Below, piece after piece: positions 17,211-25,845 of a stretch of 64,000 nucleotides of DNA. Both the position numbers and the translations under genes were made by a program. Position 1 is the first letter of the stretch. Each line of letters opens with the position of its first letter. The DNA comes from Segatella copri (GTDB lineage Bacteria > Bacteroidota > Bacteroidia > Bacteroidales > Bacteroidaceae), in the NCBI RefSeq assembly GCF_019127135.1, contig NZ_JAHOEA010000003.1, positions 62,001-126,000 on the forward strand. The letters are read 5' to 3'. The notes beneath the pieces are model-generated. The model saw nothing but the letters and a program-made list of their open reading frames with translations, had not been told where the DNA came from and made no database searches.

Positions 17211-17283
17211 GTATTCTACTGTAAATACATCTTTAACTAGAAATAAAAAGTTTCTGATGTCTGTTCAGAGACAACTCTTCCCG

Positions 17284-20200
17284 TCATTCCTTCGGAATCA
17301 AGACGGCTCCTTCCTGTTTCTTACCATCCATCAGGATTCTCATCGGGTGCTCAAAGCGCACATGACGGACATATTGAGTCTCCTCAACAGCCGGCATTGC
17401 ATCCAGGATTTCCTTATTTACAAAGCCGCCTTCACCGGTATTTGTATCTACCGTAAAGTATCCCACGCCAAAAGAGGTGAGGTTCTGGAAGAAGTGAGTA
17501 CCCTGGCTCGGATCGATATTGTAATTCTTCAGAGCCACCTCTACGATAACCCGGGCTGCGCTGATATGCGGCCACTTCACAGGTACACCCAGATAATGGT
17601 CGCTGGAGCCCCAACGGCCAGGACCTATCAGCACATAGTTCTTGCCGTCAGCAAGGAACTTGCGGTTGATTCGTTCTATATCATCGGCTACATAAAAATT
17701 ATTCATCGCAGAGAAATGGTCATCATACTTCACATAAACCACATCAACCACATCTTCGCTGATGCCATGACCCAGCGAATTGTGCGAACGCAACAGGCAG
17801 TCGGAATCAGGGATAGCCTTCACATCTTCATCAAGCATCTCCTTGGCATCGACGATAGGACGAATCTGAAGAAGATAGAATTCACAAGTCCTGTCATTAT
17901 TGATATTGCAGGCAAACTCTATCTCCACTGGTCTGCGCATAGCCCCTGCTCCATACTTCATCGACATCTGCAGTATCTCTGGCAAAGGCACCACTCCATG
18001 CTGGAGCACACTTGAGAAGGTTATCAGTTTGCGGCCATTCTCATAGACTCCATCATTGATGACCTGATCGTATGGATCAAAAGTAGATGCGATATAGGTA
18101 AGACTCTGGTCTTCTACAGCATCCTTCACCCGGAGTTTGAGGATATTAAAGCCATCGTCTACCTTGAAATCATTGCCCACATGCTTCATATCCAGCGCAT
18201 AGAACTGGGTCTGGGTGTCGCGCAGAGCCAGCTCGGTTTCAGATGTCTGGAGCACCTGATTCGGATGGTAAGGACAAACACGAAGGGTCTGACCTCCATC
18301 TACGATATATTTGCCCAAGCCCAAGGCAAGACTGGCTATACCCTCTTCAGCTTCTTCATCACCTATCGGATAATAATTGAGCGAACGGAGCACACCGCTC
18401 ATGGTAGGATAAAACCTTGTACCATAGTCTTTGCCCACAACCTGCTGCAAGATAACAGCCATCTTTTCCTGATCGATGACATTGCTCGTAGCGGTCATGT
18501 AAGCCTTCGAGTCGCGATAGAACACAGAAGCATAGACACCCTTGATGGCACAGGCCAGCATCTGCAGCATCTGATACTTATCTTCCAGATATGGAATCAT
18601 ATAGGTAGAATAGATACCGGCAAATGGCTGATAGTGGGCATCTTCGAGCAGCGAACTTGAACGGATTGCGATAGGACTCTTGGTTGCCTCAAAGAAGGTG
18701 AAGAAGTCGGCTATCAGCGAATCGGGCAGCTGGGCATGCAGGAAGTGCTTCAGAATCTCATCGTCGCTAGCATCACTCAAAGCTATCGGATAGAGATTGT
18801 TGCTCATCATGAACTCGTCGAAGATATCGGTACAGAGCACCACGGTTTTCGGAATCTGCACGGTGGCATTCTCATACTGGTTGAACTCAGGATGGCGCTT
18901 GATGATGTTGTCGAGGAAGGCTAGTCCCCTACCCTTTCCGCCCAGGGATCCTTCACCAATGCGGGCAAAGTGGGCATACTTGTCAAACTTCATGCGGTCG
19001 AAAACTGCTACGACACCGATGTTTTTCATGTGACGATACTGCACGATGGCATCGAAGATAATCTGTCGGTGAGCATCCACATCCTGCAATTTCTCCCAGG
19101 TAACATGCTTCAGGAAAGCAGATACAGGGAAGATGGCACGAGCACAAAGCCAACGGCTCATATGGTTGCGGCTGATATGATAGAGCATGGAATCATTAGG
19201 AATATTGAAGATGTTATCCTGCAATTCCTTCAAACTATGAATGCGCATAATCTCCTCATGGGTCTTAGGATCACGGAATATGAAATCGCCAAAGCCCATG
19301 TGCTCTTCCATCAGACGGCGAAGATCTACGCTCATCTTCTTCGAGTTCTTGTCAACAAATCGGAAACCTTCAGCCTCTGCCTTCGCACGATTCTCACTTT
19401 CAGAACTTTCTATGATAAGCGGAACGAAAGGATCGTTCTTCCTGATATAACGGAAGAGTTGCAAACCAGCATCAGGACACTTCTCGCGACCGAAAGTATC
19501 CGTACGATGCTTAGGCTTCTCTTCAGGCATCACCTCATTACCAAAAGCTTTGGCAGCACTCTTTAACGGGAAACGTGCATCGCTGATTACACCCAACGTG
19601 TTATCAGAATACTTGTCATACAGTTTCTGGGCTTCCTCATAAGTACGAGCCAAAACCACCTTAGGACGGCCACGCATACGCATGGTAGCTGCATGCCGGT
19701 TCAAAGCCTCCTTAGAAAAGTTCTTACTCTGCTCCAATATGTAATTATAGAGATTAGGCAATATAGAACTATAGAAACGGATAGAATCTTCTACCAGCAG
19801 AATCATCTGCACGCCTGCTTCCTGTATGTCATGCTCAAGATTCATCTTATCCTCTATCAGCTTGATGATTGACAGAATAAGATTGGTGTTGCCAAGCCAG
19901 CAGAAGACATAATCGAAGATACTCAAGTCTTCATTCTGCATACGCTTGGTAATGCCATGAGAGAAAGGCGTAAGAACTACACAATGGATATTGGGAAACT
20001 TACCCTTGATGTCGCGCGCTACGTCGAAGGCATCATTGTCAGCATTGCCAGGCATGCAAATCACCAGATCAATGACGGTAGAACGCAGCACAGCAGCAGC
20101 CTCTTCGGTAGTAGAAACCTGAGTAAAGGTTGGCGGATAGCGGAGACCAAGCTCCATATATTCATTATATATCTTCTCCTCGATACGTCCATCATCTTCA

Positions 20201-20325
20201 AGCATGAACGCATCGTAAGGATTGGCTACAATCAGTACATTGTAGATACGGCGCATCATCAGATTCACAAACGATACGTCTTTCAAGTAGAATTTATTCC
20301 ACTCCTGAGGTATATTATTTTCCAT
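17284..20325 (-). CDS. Receiver-like plus PPDK N-terminal (ATP-grasp) protein, PEP-synthase-like
   Basis: About 1013 residues from the ATG at 20325; the frame is open to 20388, but the upstream part contains the -7 promoter box, so it is not coding. Residues ~28-160 look like a receiver fold whose phospho-acceptor region reads DLVICMPGNAD, without the usual Asp. Residues ~174-365 look like a second receiver (ILLVEDS, VISDARFP with Asp249, IIESSES). From ~456 comes a pyruvate phosphate dikinase N-terminal ATP-binding domain (GEGSLGGKGRGLAFLDN, PIAIRSSSLLEDAHYQPFAG). The TSGG-H phosphohistidine domain and the PEP/TIM-barrel domain of true PPDK or PEP synthase are missing, so the usual annotation as PEP synthase is doubtful. 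Role unknown; a nucleotide-dependent signalling or phosphotransfer role is conceivable. Confidence 0.8.
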   Translation of the reverse strand: MENNIPQEWNKFYLKDVSFVNLMMRRIYNVLIVANPYDAFMLEDDGRIEEKIYNEYMELGLRYPPTFTQVSTTEEAAAVLRSTVIDLVICMPGNADNDAFDVARDIKGKFPNIHCVVLTPFSHGITKRMQNEDLSIFDYVFCWLGNTNLILSIIKLIEDKMNLEHDIQEAGVQMILLVEDSIRFYSSILPNLYNYILEQSKNFSKEALNRHAATMRMRGRPKVVLARTYEEAQKLYDKYSDNTLGVISDARFPLKSAAKAFGNEVMPEEKPKHRTDTFGREKCPDAGLQLFRYIRKNDPFVPLIIESSESENRAKAEAEGFRFVDKNSKKMSVDLRRLMEEHMGFGDFIFRDPKTHEEIMRIHSLKELQDNIFNIPNDSMLYHISRNHMSRWLCARAIFPVSAFLKHVTWEKLQDVDAHRQIIFDAIVQYRHMKNIGVVAVFDRMKFDKYAHFARIGEGSLGGKGRGLAFLDNIIKRHPEFNQYENATVQIPKTVVLCTDIFDEFMMSNNLYPIALSDASDDEILKHFLHAQLPDSLIADFFTFFEATKSPIAIRSSSLLEDAHYQPFAGIYSTYMIPYLEDKYQMLQMLACAIKGVYASVFYRDSKAYMTATSNVIDQEKMAVILQQVVGKDYGTRFYPTMSGVLRSLNYYPIGDEEAEEGIASLALGLGKYIVDGGQTLRVCPYHPNQVLQTSETELALRDTQTQFYALDMKHVGNDFKVDDGFNILKLRVKDAVEDQSLTYIASTFDPYDQVINDGVYENGRKLITFSSVLQHGVVPLPEILQMSMKYGAGAMRRPVEIEFACNINNDRTCEFYLLQIRPIVDAKEMLDEDVKAIPDSDCLLRSHNSLGHGISEDVVDVVYVKYDDHFSAMNNFYVADDIERINRKFLADGKNYVLIGPGRWGSSDHYLGVPVKWPHISAARVIVEVALKNYNIDPSQGTHFFQNLTSFGVGYFTVDTNTGEGGFVNKEILDAMPAVEETQYVRHVRFEHPMRILMDGKKQEGAVLIPKE

Positions 20326-20345
20326 AAATGAAGTTAAAGTTTGTG

Positions 20346-20353
20346 CAAAGATA
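20346..20353 (-). promoter_or_regulatory. -7 box of the PPDK-like gene
   Basis: TATCTTTG on the minus strand, about 20 nt before the ATG at 20325; a clear -33 TTG is not seen. It lies inside the upstream extension of the open frame and so decides the start codon. Confidence 0.65.
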
Positions 20354-20372
20354 CTGATTTTCTGAGATTTAC

Positions 20373-20403
20373 TTGCATCTTTCAGCATTTTTTTTTATTT
20401 TTG
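20373..20403 (+). promoter_or_regulatory. Promoter of the RlpA-like gene
   Basis: TTG at 20373-20375, a 20-nt spacer and TATTTTTG at 20396-20403 match the consensus, with the start codon 20 nt further on. It is back to back with the PPDK-like gene promoter in a ~100-nt divergent region. Confidence 0.75.
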
Positions 20404-20422
20404 CGCCATAAAACATGAAGAT

Positions 20423-21010
20423 ATGGTTACAAAATCTTTCATCACAGCCATCTTGGCTATATTCAGCATGGTTCCATGCTACGGACAAAAGCACCAGCAC
20501 GGCAAGGCATCATATTACTCTAAGAGAGCAACAGGTGCCCGCTCTGCAAGCGGACAGAGAATACATCATGACAGTTTAACATGCGCACATCGGTTTTATC
20601 CCTTCGGAACGCATCTCAAGGTTACAAACCTTAGCAATGGCAAAAGTACTATCGTAAAAGTCATTGACAGAGGTCCGTTTGGAAGAGGTAGAATCATTGA
20701 CCTATCATGGAAGGCTGCAAAAGAAATTGGTATGATTTCACAAGGCGTAGCTACTGTAAAAGTTGAAATGCTGGAAAGCCCGATTCCTTACAAGCCAGAG
20801 GACACAAAATTGCCTAAGATTGATTTCGAAGTGGCTGAAACTGAATATGAATTTCCTAACAAATGGGGAACTCCTAACAGGAATAAGAAAAATCATCACA
20901 GCAGTAAAAAAGAAACAAATAAAATTACTTCAAAGGTAATAAATAAAACAGAGCACCATAAAAGCAAAAAGGTAACCAAGTCTGAATTAAAAAAGCACAA
21001 TATAGATTAA
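20423..21010 (+). CDS. RlpA-like septal ring lytic transglycosylase / DPBB protein
   Basis: A 195-residue exported protein: signal peptide ending CYG-Q (residue 21). Residues ~24-115 form a double-psi beta-barrel of the RlpA family, with GKASYYSKRATGARSASG, CAHRFYPFGTHLKVTNLSNG and VKVIDRGPFGRGRIIDLS; the Asp in DRGPF is the family active-site residue. RlpA proteins cleave peptidoglycan strands lacking stem peptides. The usual C-terminal SPOR domain is absent; instead the last ~60 residues are rich in Lys, Asn, His and Ser, perhaps for binding the cell wall. It is a single gene ending at a strong bidirectional terminator. Enzyme activity is inferred. Confidence 0.85.
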   Translation: MVTKSFITAILAIFSMVPCYGQKHQHGKASYYSKRATGARSASGQRIHHDSLTCAHRFYPFGTHLKVTNLSNGKSTIVKVIDRGPFGRGRIIDLSWKAAKEIGMISQGVATVKVEMLESPIPYKPEDTKLPKIDFEVAETEYEFPNKWGTPNRNKKNHHSSKKETNKITSKVINKTEHHKSKKVTKSELKKHNID

Positions 21011-21013
21011 ACA

Positions 21014-21057
21014 AAAGGTAAAGGCGAGAATCATCATTGATTCTCGCCTTTACCTTT
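21014..21057. terminator. Strong bidirectional terminator
   Basis: AAAGGTAAAGGCGAGAATCA (21014-21033), a 4-nt loop and its exact complement to 21057 form a 20-bp perfect stem. It starts 3 nt after the RlpA-like stop and lies about 60 nt past the end of the convergent lipoprotein gene, so it probably stops both. Confidence 0.9.
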
Positions 21058-21118
21058 GTATATATAACAGAATCCTAAAATAAGATACTATCACACATTT
21101 CATTATCATACCGGAATT

Positions 21119-21949
21119 TTATCTGGATTTTGTCGGAATATCAAACTGATTAACCTTAGAAATCGTGTTACCGCCTTGTATAACTGAAACACAGAAACAA
21201 GCTGTACCATTCTTCAAACGGTTATCAGCCTTGACCATTGCTGTATATCGAATCACATGGCCAGGAGCAATACTTTCTACATGAACACTTGGAGAAATGA
21301 AAATGTGCTTATTGCCGGTAGTCTCAATAACGGTAGGAACTACATCAAATAAAGTGTGAGGTCCGTTATTTCGGATTTCAAAAATAACCTTAGCTGTTTC
21401 ATTCCGATTCAAAGTATTGTCCTCATTGGAATCAACAAAACGAGCATTCATTATTTCCAAAGAGGATGAATAAGCATAATTCTGCCCCAGTTCTTCCAGA
21501 GTAGAACTAGGAATAGTAGCTACAGGCTGCTGAGCACTATAACTTCCGGTATAATCCCTATCATTGAAATCATAAATCCTATCATCACCCGAATTAGTTG
21601 AATCAAAGATTTCGTCATTGGAATAAACTGGAGAAGATTGCTGGTAAACTCCATCCTGATAAGAATGATGATCACGGTGTGATCTATCCCGATAAACAGA
21701 TTCTCTTTGCTGCTGAGACTTCTGGTCAGCCTGACTACCAATGGCCGCTCCAACGGCAGCACCACCAGCCATGCCAATAATAGTACCCATATCAGAACCT
21801 CTAGGACCACCAGACAAGCCACCAATAGCTGAACCAAGAATAGAACCAAATGTGGCACCAGCATAAGCGCCACTTCCCGTATAAGTATCGCAGCTACTCA
21901 ACAGCAAAGAAGAGCAAGCTACAAAAAGCATAATCTTTTTCATCTTCAT
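21119..21949 (-). CDS. Glycine-zipper lipoprotein
   Basis: 276 residues from the ATG at 21949 (21943 also possible). The open frame extends to 21979, but that part starts at a TTG and contains the -7 promoter box. Lipobox LLLSSCDTYTG (Cys20). Residues ~25-80 hold a glycine zipper (GAYAGATFGSILGSAIGG, GTIIGMAGGAAVGAAIGS) that would form a membrane-inserted hairpin. A polar linker rich in Gln, Ser and Tyr follows. The last ~100 residues form a beta-sandwich-like domain (ETAKVIFEIRNNGPHTLFDV). It probably sits in the outer membrane; no specific function known. Single gene between the alpha operon and RlpA. Confidence 0.75.
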   Translation of the reverse strand: MKMKKIMLFVACSSLLLSSCDTYTGSGAYAGATFGSILGSAIGGLSGGPRGSDMGTIIGMAGGAAVGAAIGSQADQKSQQQRESVYRDRSHRDHHSYQDGVYQQSSPVYSNDEIFDSTNSGDDRIYDFNDRDYTGSYSAQQPVATIPSSTLEELGQNYAYSSSLEIMNARFVDSNEDNTLNRNETAKVIFEIRNNGPHTLFDVVPTVIETTGNKHIFISPSVHVESIAPGHVIRYTAMVKADNRLKNGTACFCVSVIQGGNTISKVNQFDIPTKSR

Positions 21950-21968
21950 TAAGCTTAAATTTCTGCTG

Positions 21969-21976
21969 CAAAGATA
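21969..21976 (-). promoter_or_regulatory. -7 box of the glycine-zipper lipoprotein gene
   Basis: TATCTTTG on the minus strand 20 nt before the ATG at 21949; a TTTG lies 22 nt upstream as a loose -33. Further upstream, CCTAAT-N4-ATTAGG (22009-22024), followed on the minus strand by GATTTTTTT, may be a second terminator for the ribosomal operon. Confidence 0.65.
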
Positions 21977-22067
21977 CAAAGAACTAAAAGAATAAAAACA
22001 AAAAAATCCCTAATAATGATTAGGAAAAACCCTAAAAGAGCAGATAGTTTTGAAAAAGGGACAAAAA

Positions 22068-22093
22068 AGCGCCCTTGTAAAGACAAGGACGCT
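22068..22093 (-). terminator. Terminator of the ribosomal super-operon
   Basis: AGCGTCCTTGT and ACAAGGGCGCT form an 11-bp stem (one mismatch) with a TTTTTT run on the minus strand, 25 nt after the rplQ stop. Confidence 0.85.
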
Positions 22094-22117
22094 AAATTTA
22101 TCTGAGATGATTGAAAA

Positions 22118-22612
22118 TTATTCAGCCTTTGGAGCCTCCTCAGTTGCAGGAGCCTCAGTCTCAGCTACAGGAGCCTCTTCAGCCTTTGTTGCCTTACGAC
22201 TACGACGAGTCTTCTTAGCAGCAGCCTTCTGAGTCTTAGCCATATTCTCATCAAAGTCAACGAGCTCGATGAAAGCAATCTCAGCTGCATCACCCTGACG
22301 GGTACCCAACTTGATTACGCGAGTGTAACCACCTGGACGGTTAGCTACCTTCTCAGCTACCTCACCGAAGAGAGCCTTAACAGCATACTTATTCTGAAGA
22401 TAACGGAAAACTACACGACGTGAAGTTGTTGTATCGTTCTTAGAACGAGTAATCAATGGCTCAACATACTTCTTAAGAGCCTTTGCCTTTGCGAGGGTCG
22501 TAGTGATTCTTTTGTGCTCGCTCAAGATAAGTGATGAAGCCATGTTAGCCAACATCGCGTTACGATGAGAAGCAGTACGACCTAAATGGTTGAATTTCTT
22601 ATTATGTCTCAT
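22118..22612 (-). CDS. rplQ: 50S ribosomal protein bL17
   Basis: A 164-residue protein of the large subunit near the exit tunnel. The conserved start [20 protein letters not shown] and [17 protein letters not shown] are clear. After about residue 118 comes an extension rich in Ala, Glu, Pro and Lys ([20 protein letters not shown]), beyond the core family length of ~115-120, as seen in Bacteroidota. It is the last gene of the operon, 31 nt after rpoA, and is followed by a terminator. Confidence 0.95.
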   Translation of the reverse strand: MRHNKKFNHLGRTASHRNAMLANMASSLILSEHKRITTTLAKAKALKKYVEPLITRSKNDTTTSRRVVFRYLQNKYAVKALFGEVAEKVANRPGGYTRVIKLGTRQGDAAEIAFIELVDFDENMAKTQKAAAKKTRRSRKATKAEEAPVAETEAPATEEAPKAE

Positions 22613-22643
22613 TTTTTGTTTTTACTTTTTGGACTTCGAACCT

Positions 22644-23639
22644 TTAAGATTCCTTGTCTAATTTATACTTTGAAATATCAGTTCCAAAAGACAGATTCAG
22701 ACTCTCGAGCAAATCATCAAGCTCTGAGAGCGATTTCTTACCAAAGTTGCGGAACTTCAAGAGGTCAGTCTTGTTAAACTGAACCAAATCACCAAGAGTC
22801 TCAACATCAGCTGCCTTCAAGCAGTTGAGGGCACGAACACTAAGATTCATGTCTACGAGACGAGTCTTAAGCAACTGGCGCATATGAAGAACCTCTTCAT
22901 CAAACTCCTGATTACTCTCCTGATCCTGTGTCTCAAGAGTAATCTTCTCATCAGAGAAGAGCATGAAGTGATAAATAAGAATCTTCGCAGCCTCTTTCAG
23001 AGCATCCTTTGGACTAATGGAACCATCTGTTGTAATTTCAAGTACGAGCTTATCATAGTCGGTCTTTTGCTCAACACGATATGGTTCTACAGCGTACTTT
23101 ACATTACGTATAGGGGTGTAGATGGAATCGATTGGGAGAACGTTAACGTCAGTGCAGAATTGACGATTCTCATCAGCAGGAACATAACCACGTCCCTTAT
23201 TAATAGTCAAATCGATCTGCATCGAAGCTTTGGCATCTAAATGACAAATCACCAAATCAGGGTTTAACACTTCAAATCCAGTCAGATACTTACCGATATC
23301 ACCTGCTTTGAATTCTGTAGAATTCTCAACGGTGATACTAACTTTCTCATTCTCGAATTCTTCTACTACTTGCTTGAATCGAACTTGTTTGAGATTCAAG
23401 ATAATGTTAGTAACATCTTCCTTAACACCAGGAACTGAAGAGAACTCATGCTCAACACCCGCAATGCGGATAGTGTTAACAGCATAACCCTCCAATGATG
23501 AAAGGAGAATGCGGCGCAAGGCGTTACCAATGGTAACACCAAAGCCAGGCTCCAAAGGACGGAATTCAAATTTTCCGAACTGGTTATCAGCCTCTAACAT
23601 TACTACTTTATCAGGTTTTTGAAATGCTAATATCGCCAT
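22644..23639 (-). CDS. rpoA: RNA polymerase alpha subunit
   Basis: A 331-residue subunit that dimerises to nucleate assembly of RNA polymerase. The N-terminal domain carries [20 protein letters not shown] and [20 protein letters not shown]. The C-terminal domain (about residues 255-320) has [20 protein letters not shown] and [19 protein letters not shown], the helix-hairpin-helix part that contacts UP elements and regulators. Full length. It lies between rpsD and rplQ, the normal alpha-operon order. Confidence 0.97.
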   Translation of the reverse strand: MAILAFQKPDKVVMLEADNQFGKFEFRPLEPGFGVTIGNALRRILLSSLEGYAVNTIRIAGVEHEFSSVPGVKEDVTNIILNLKQVRFKQVVEEFENEKVSITVENSTEFKAGDIGKYLTGFEVLNPDLVICHLDAKASMQIDLTINKGRGYVPADENRQFCTDVNVLPIDSIYTPIRNVKYAVEPYRVEQKTDYDKLVLEITTDGSISPKDALKEAAKILIYHFMLFSDEKITLETQDQESNQEFDEEVLHMRQLLKTRLVDMNLSVRALNCLKAADVETLGDLVQFNKTDLLKFRNFGKKSLSELDDLLESLNLSFGTDISKYKLDKES

Positions 23640-23651
23640 TAATGTAATGAT

Positions 23652-24257
23652 TTATTTAGAGTACAACTCAACGATTAACTGCTCCTTAATATTCTCTGGA
23701 ATGTCGGCACGCTCTGGCTTGTGCAAGAACTTACCGCTCTTTGAATTATCGTCCCACTCAATCCATGGGTACTTGCTATGATTGAAACCTGCAAGAGCTG
23801 CTTCGATAACCTCGAGAGACTTAGACTTCTCACGAACACCAACAACCATACCAGGCTTAACTGCAAAAGAAGGGATATTAACTACCTTACCATCAACAAC
23901 GATGTGCTTGTGACCAACCAACTGACGCGCAGCAGCACGTGTTGGAGCGATACCAAGACGGAAAACAACGTTATCAAGACGGCACTCGAGATTCTGAAGA
24001 AGAACCTCACCAGTAATACCATCAGCCTTAGCAGCCTTATCAAACATATTACGGAACTGACGCTCTAATACACCATAAGTGTACTTAGCTTTCTGCTTCT
24101 CTGCCAACATGACACCGTACTCAGACATCTTACGACGACGGTTGTTGCCATGCTGTCCAGGAGGGAAGTTTCTCTTGGACAAAACTTTGTCAGCGCCGAA
24201 GATTGGCTCACCAAAACGACGCGCAATTTTAGATTTCGGACCTATATATCTAGCCAT
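23652..24257 (-). CDS. rpsD: 30S ribosomal protein uS4
   Basis: A 201-residue primary 16S rRNA-binding protein. [20 protein letters not shown], the S4 RNA-binding domain ([40 protein letters not shown]) and the end QLIVELYSK are typical. It has no Cys4 zinc knuckle at the N-terminus. In many bacteria S4 represses its own operon; no specific leader was identified here. It lies 12 nt before rpoA. Confidence 0.96.
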   Translation of the reverse strand: MARYIGPKSKIARRFGEPIFGADKVLSKRNFPPGQHGNNRRRKMSEYGVMLAEKQKAKYTYGVLERQFRNMFDKAAKADGITGEVLLQNLECRLDNVVFRLGIAPTRAAARQLVGHKHIVVDGKVVNIPSFAVKPGMVVGVREKSKSLEVIEAALAGFNHSKYPWIEWDDNSKSGKFLHKPERADIPENIKEQLIVELYSK

Positions 24258-24314
24258 AATATTATATAAATGCTATATTGTTTGTATCTTAATTAATAAT
24301 GCTAACCTCAAGCG

Positions 24315-24704
24315 TTATACACGACGACGCTTTGGAGGACGGCAACCATTGTGTGGTAATGGAGTTACGTCAACGATTTCAGTAACCTCGATACCTGCAC
24401 CGTGAATAGCACGGATAGCAGACTCACGGCCGTTACCTGGACCCTTAACATAAGCCTTAACCTTACGAAGACCAAGATCAAAAGCGACCTTTGCACAATC
24501 CTCAGCAGCCATCTGAGCAGCATAAGGAGTGTTCTTCTTAGAACCACGGAAACCCATCTTACCAGCTGAAGACCAAGAAATGATCTGACCCTCATTGTTA
24601 GCAAGAGATACAATAATGTTATTGAATGAGCTATGAACGTGAAGCTGACCGATAGCGTCAACGCGTACATTTCTCTTCTTAGATGTTGCTTTTTGCTTTG
24701 CCAT
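24315..24704 (-). CDS. rpsK: 30S ribosomal protein uS11
   Basis: A 129-residue platform protein contacting 16S rRNA near the E site. Seen: [60 protein letters not shown] and the basic C-terminus [12 protein letters not shown]. Normal length. It lies 21 nt after rpsM, with 57 nt to rpsD. Confidence 0.96.
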   Translation of the reverse strand: MAKQKATSKKRNVRVDAIGQLHVHSSFNNIIVSLANNEGQIISWSSAGKMGFRGSKKNTPYAAQMAAEDCAKVAFDLGLRKVKAYVKGPGNGRESAIRAIHGAGIEVTEIVDVTPLPHNGCRPPKRRRV

Positions 24705-24725
24705 AATTAATTTCCTCCTTCAGAA

Positions 24726-25106
24726 TTACTTAGTAGCCTTCTTCTTATTAGCAACAGTCTTCTTCTTACCCTTACGTGTACGAGCATTATTCTTAGTGCT
24801 CTGACCGCGAACTGGAAGACCATTACGATGTCTAACTCCACGATAGCAACCAATATCCATCAGTCGCTTAATGTTCATCTGGATCTCAGAACGGAGATCA
24901 CCTTCAACTTTGAACTCAGCGCCGATAATTTCACGGATCTTAGCTGCCTGGTCATCAGACCACTCGCTAACCTTCAGGTCACGGTTTACACCGGCCTTAT
25001 CCAATATCTTTGCTGAACTACTTCGACCAATACCATAGATATAGGTCAATGCGATTTCGCCACGCTTATTCTGGGGCAAATCTACTCCAACAATTCTTAT
25101 TGCCAT
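24726..25106 (-). CDS. rpsM: 30S ribosomal protein uS13
   Basis: A 126-residue head protein contacting P-site tRNA and bridging to the large subunit. [60 protein letters not shown] and the basic tail [18 protein letters not shown] identify it. First gene of the alpha part of the operon, with a -7 box 49 nt upstream. Confidence 0.96.
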   Translation of the reverse strand: MAIRIVGVDLPQNKRGEIALTYIYGIGRSSSAKILDKAGVNRDLKVSEWSDDQAAKIREIIGAEFKVEGDLRSEIQMNIKRLMDIGCYRGVRHRNGLPVRGQSTKNNARTRKGKKKTVANKKKATK

Positions 25107-25154
25107 TGTTTAAATAAATAATTAAAAAATTAATACCTTTCGTTTAAAGCGGTG

Positions 25155-25162
25155 CAAAAGTA
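25155..25162 (-). promoter_or_regulatory. Internal -7 box before rpsM
   Basis: TACTTTTG on the minus strand in the 99-nt rpmJ-rpsM gap. The upstream 17 nt (TTCAAAAAATAGTTGTA) are identical to those of the tRNA-tuf promoter at 53573-53602, although the -33 TTG is not clear here. It suggests a separate promoter for rpsM-rpsK-rpsD-rpoA-rplQ. Confidence 0.6.
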
Positions 25163-25205
25163 CAACTATTTTTTGAAATAACGGCACTTTTACAATACTT
25201 TAACA

Positions 25206-25322
25206 TTAACCCTGACGTAATTTCATCTTAGGGTTCTTCTTGTTGATAACGAACAGACGACCTTTACGACGAACGATCTTGCAGTCAGCTGAACGCTTCT
25301 TTAATGATGCTCTTGTCTTCAT
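25206..25322 (-). CDS. rpmJ: 50S ribosomal protein bL36, zinc-free form
   Basis: A 38-residue protein read directly from the minus strand: starts [20 protein letters not shown] and ends [11 protein letters not shown]. Of the four zinc ligands of the classic form (Cys11, Cys14, Cys27, His33) only Cys14 remains, so it should not bind zinc. It sits between infA and rpsM as usual, 17 nt after infA. Confidence 0.93.
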   Translation of the reverse strand: MKTRASLKKRSADCKIVRRKGRLFVINKKNPKMKLRQG

Positions 25323-25339
25323 AACCTTATATATGATTA

Positions 25340-25558
25340 TTATTTGTATCTAAAAACAATTCTACCTTTGGTAAGGTCATATGGACTCATCTCCACCTTT
25401 ACCTTATCACCAGGTAAAATCTTGATGTAATGCATTCTCATCTTACCAGAGATATGAGCTGTGATGTCAACTCCATTCTCTAATTCTACTCGGAACATCG
25501 CATTTGACAATGCTTCTACAATAGTTCCATCTTGCTCAATAGCGGCTTGTTTTGCCAT
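25340..25558 (-). CDS. infA: Translation initiation factor IF-1
   Basis: 72 residues from [20 protein letters not shown], an S1-like OB fold with [20 protein letters not shown] and [13 protein letters not shown]. It binds the A site of the 30S subunit during initiation. The open frame extends 25 codons upstream, but this ATG gives the family start and length. In related Bacteroides a methionine aminopeptidase gene usually lies between secY and infA; here there are 287 nt with no gene. Confidence 0.95.
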   Translation of the reverse strand: MAKQAAIEQDGTIVEALSNAMFRVELENGVDITAHISGKMRMHYIKILPGDKVKVEMSPYDLTKGRIVFRYK

Positions 25559-25690
25559 AATATAAATATTTGTCCTTCTTAATGTTAAACTTCTACGAAT
25601 GAAGATAAAATTTTGCTTTATCTTTTCGAGCAACCTTGTGTCATCAATATCTGATGAAAAACATAATTAGATGACATATTAGCGGGAAAA

Positions 25691-25733
25691 GGCTCTCCAA
25701 GTGGATAAGGATAACCTATCCAAATGGAGAGTC
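25691..25733 (-). terminator. Hairpin between secY and infA
   Basis: Minus-strand GACTCTCCA/TGGAGAGCC outer stem with an inner TGGATA/TATCCA stem, followed by TTTTCCC. It lies about 110 nt after secY in a 287-nt gene-free gap (25559-25845). It may partly end the spc transcript; no TAnnTTTG promoter was found between it and infA. Confidence 0.55.
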
Positions 25734-25845
25734 GTCTCACATAATATAGTAAATTCAAGTCAGCCTTACTTATATAAAGAAAAAACTGAACTCAAAAAAA
25801 TTTCATCTTCTGTCTTCAGAAATTTCTCATTTCAAAAGAAAAAGA

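Noticed and set aside
17113..18015. A 300-codon open frame starting in palindromic element A and running antisense into the PPDK-like gene
   Set aside because: After the element it is antisense to a clear coding region and has no family resemblance; only the repeat part is of interest, as a DNA element.
20326..20388. Upstream start for the PPDK-like protein
   Set aside because: This stretch contains the -7 box TATCTTTG, so it is upstream of the transcription start.
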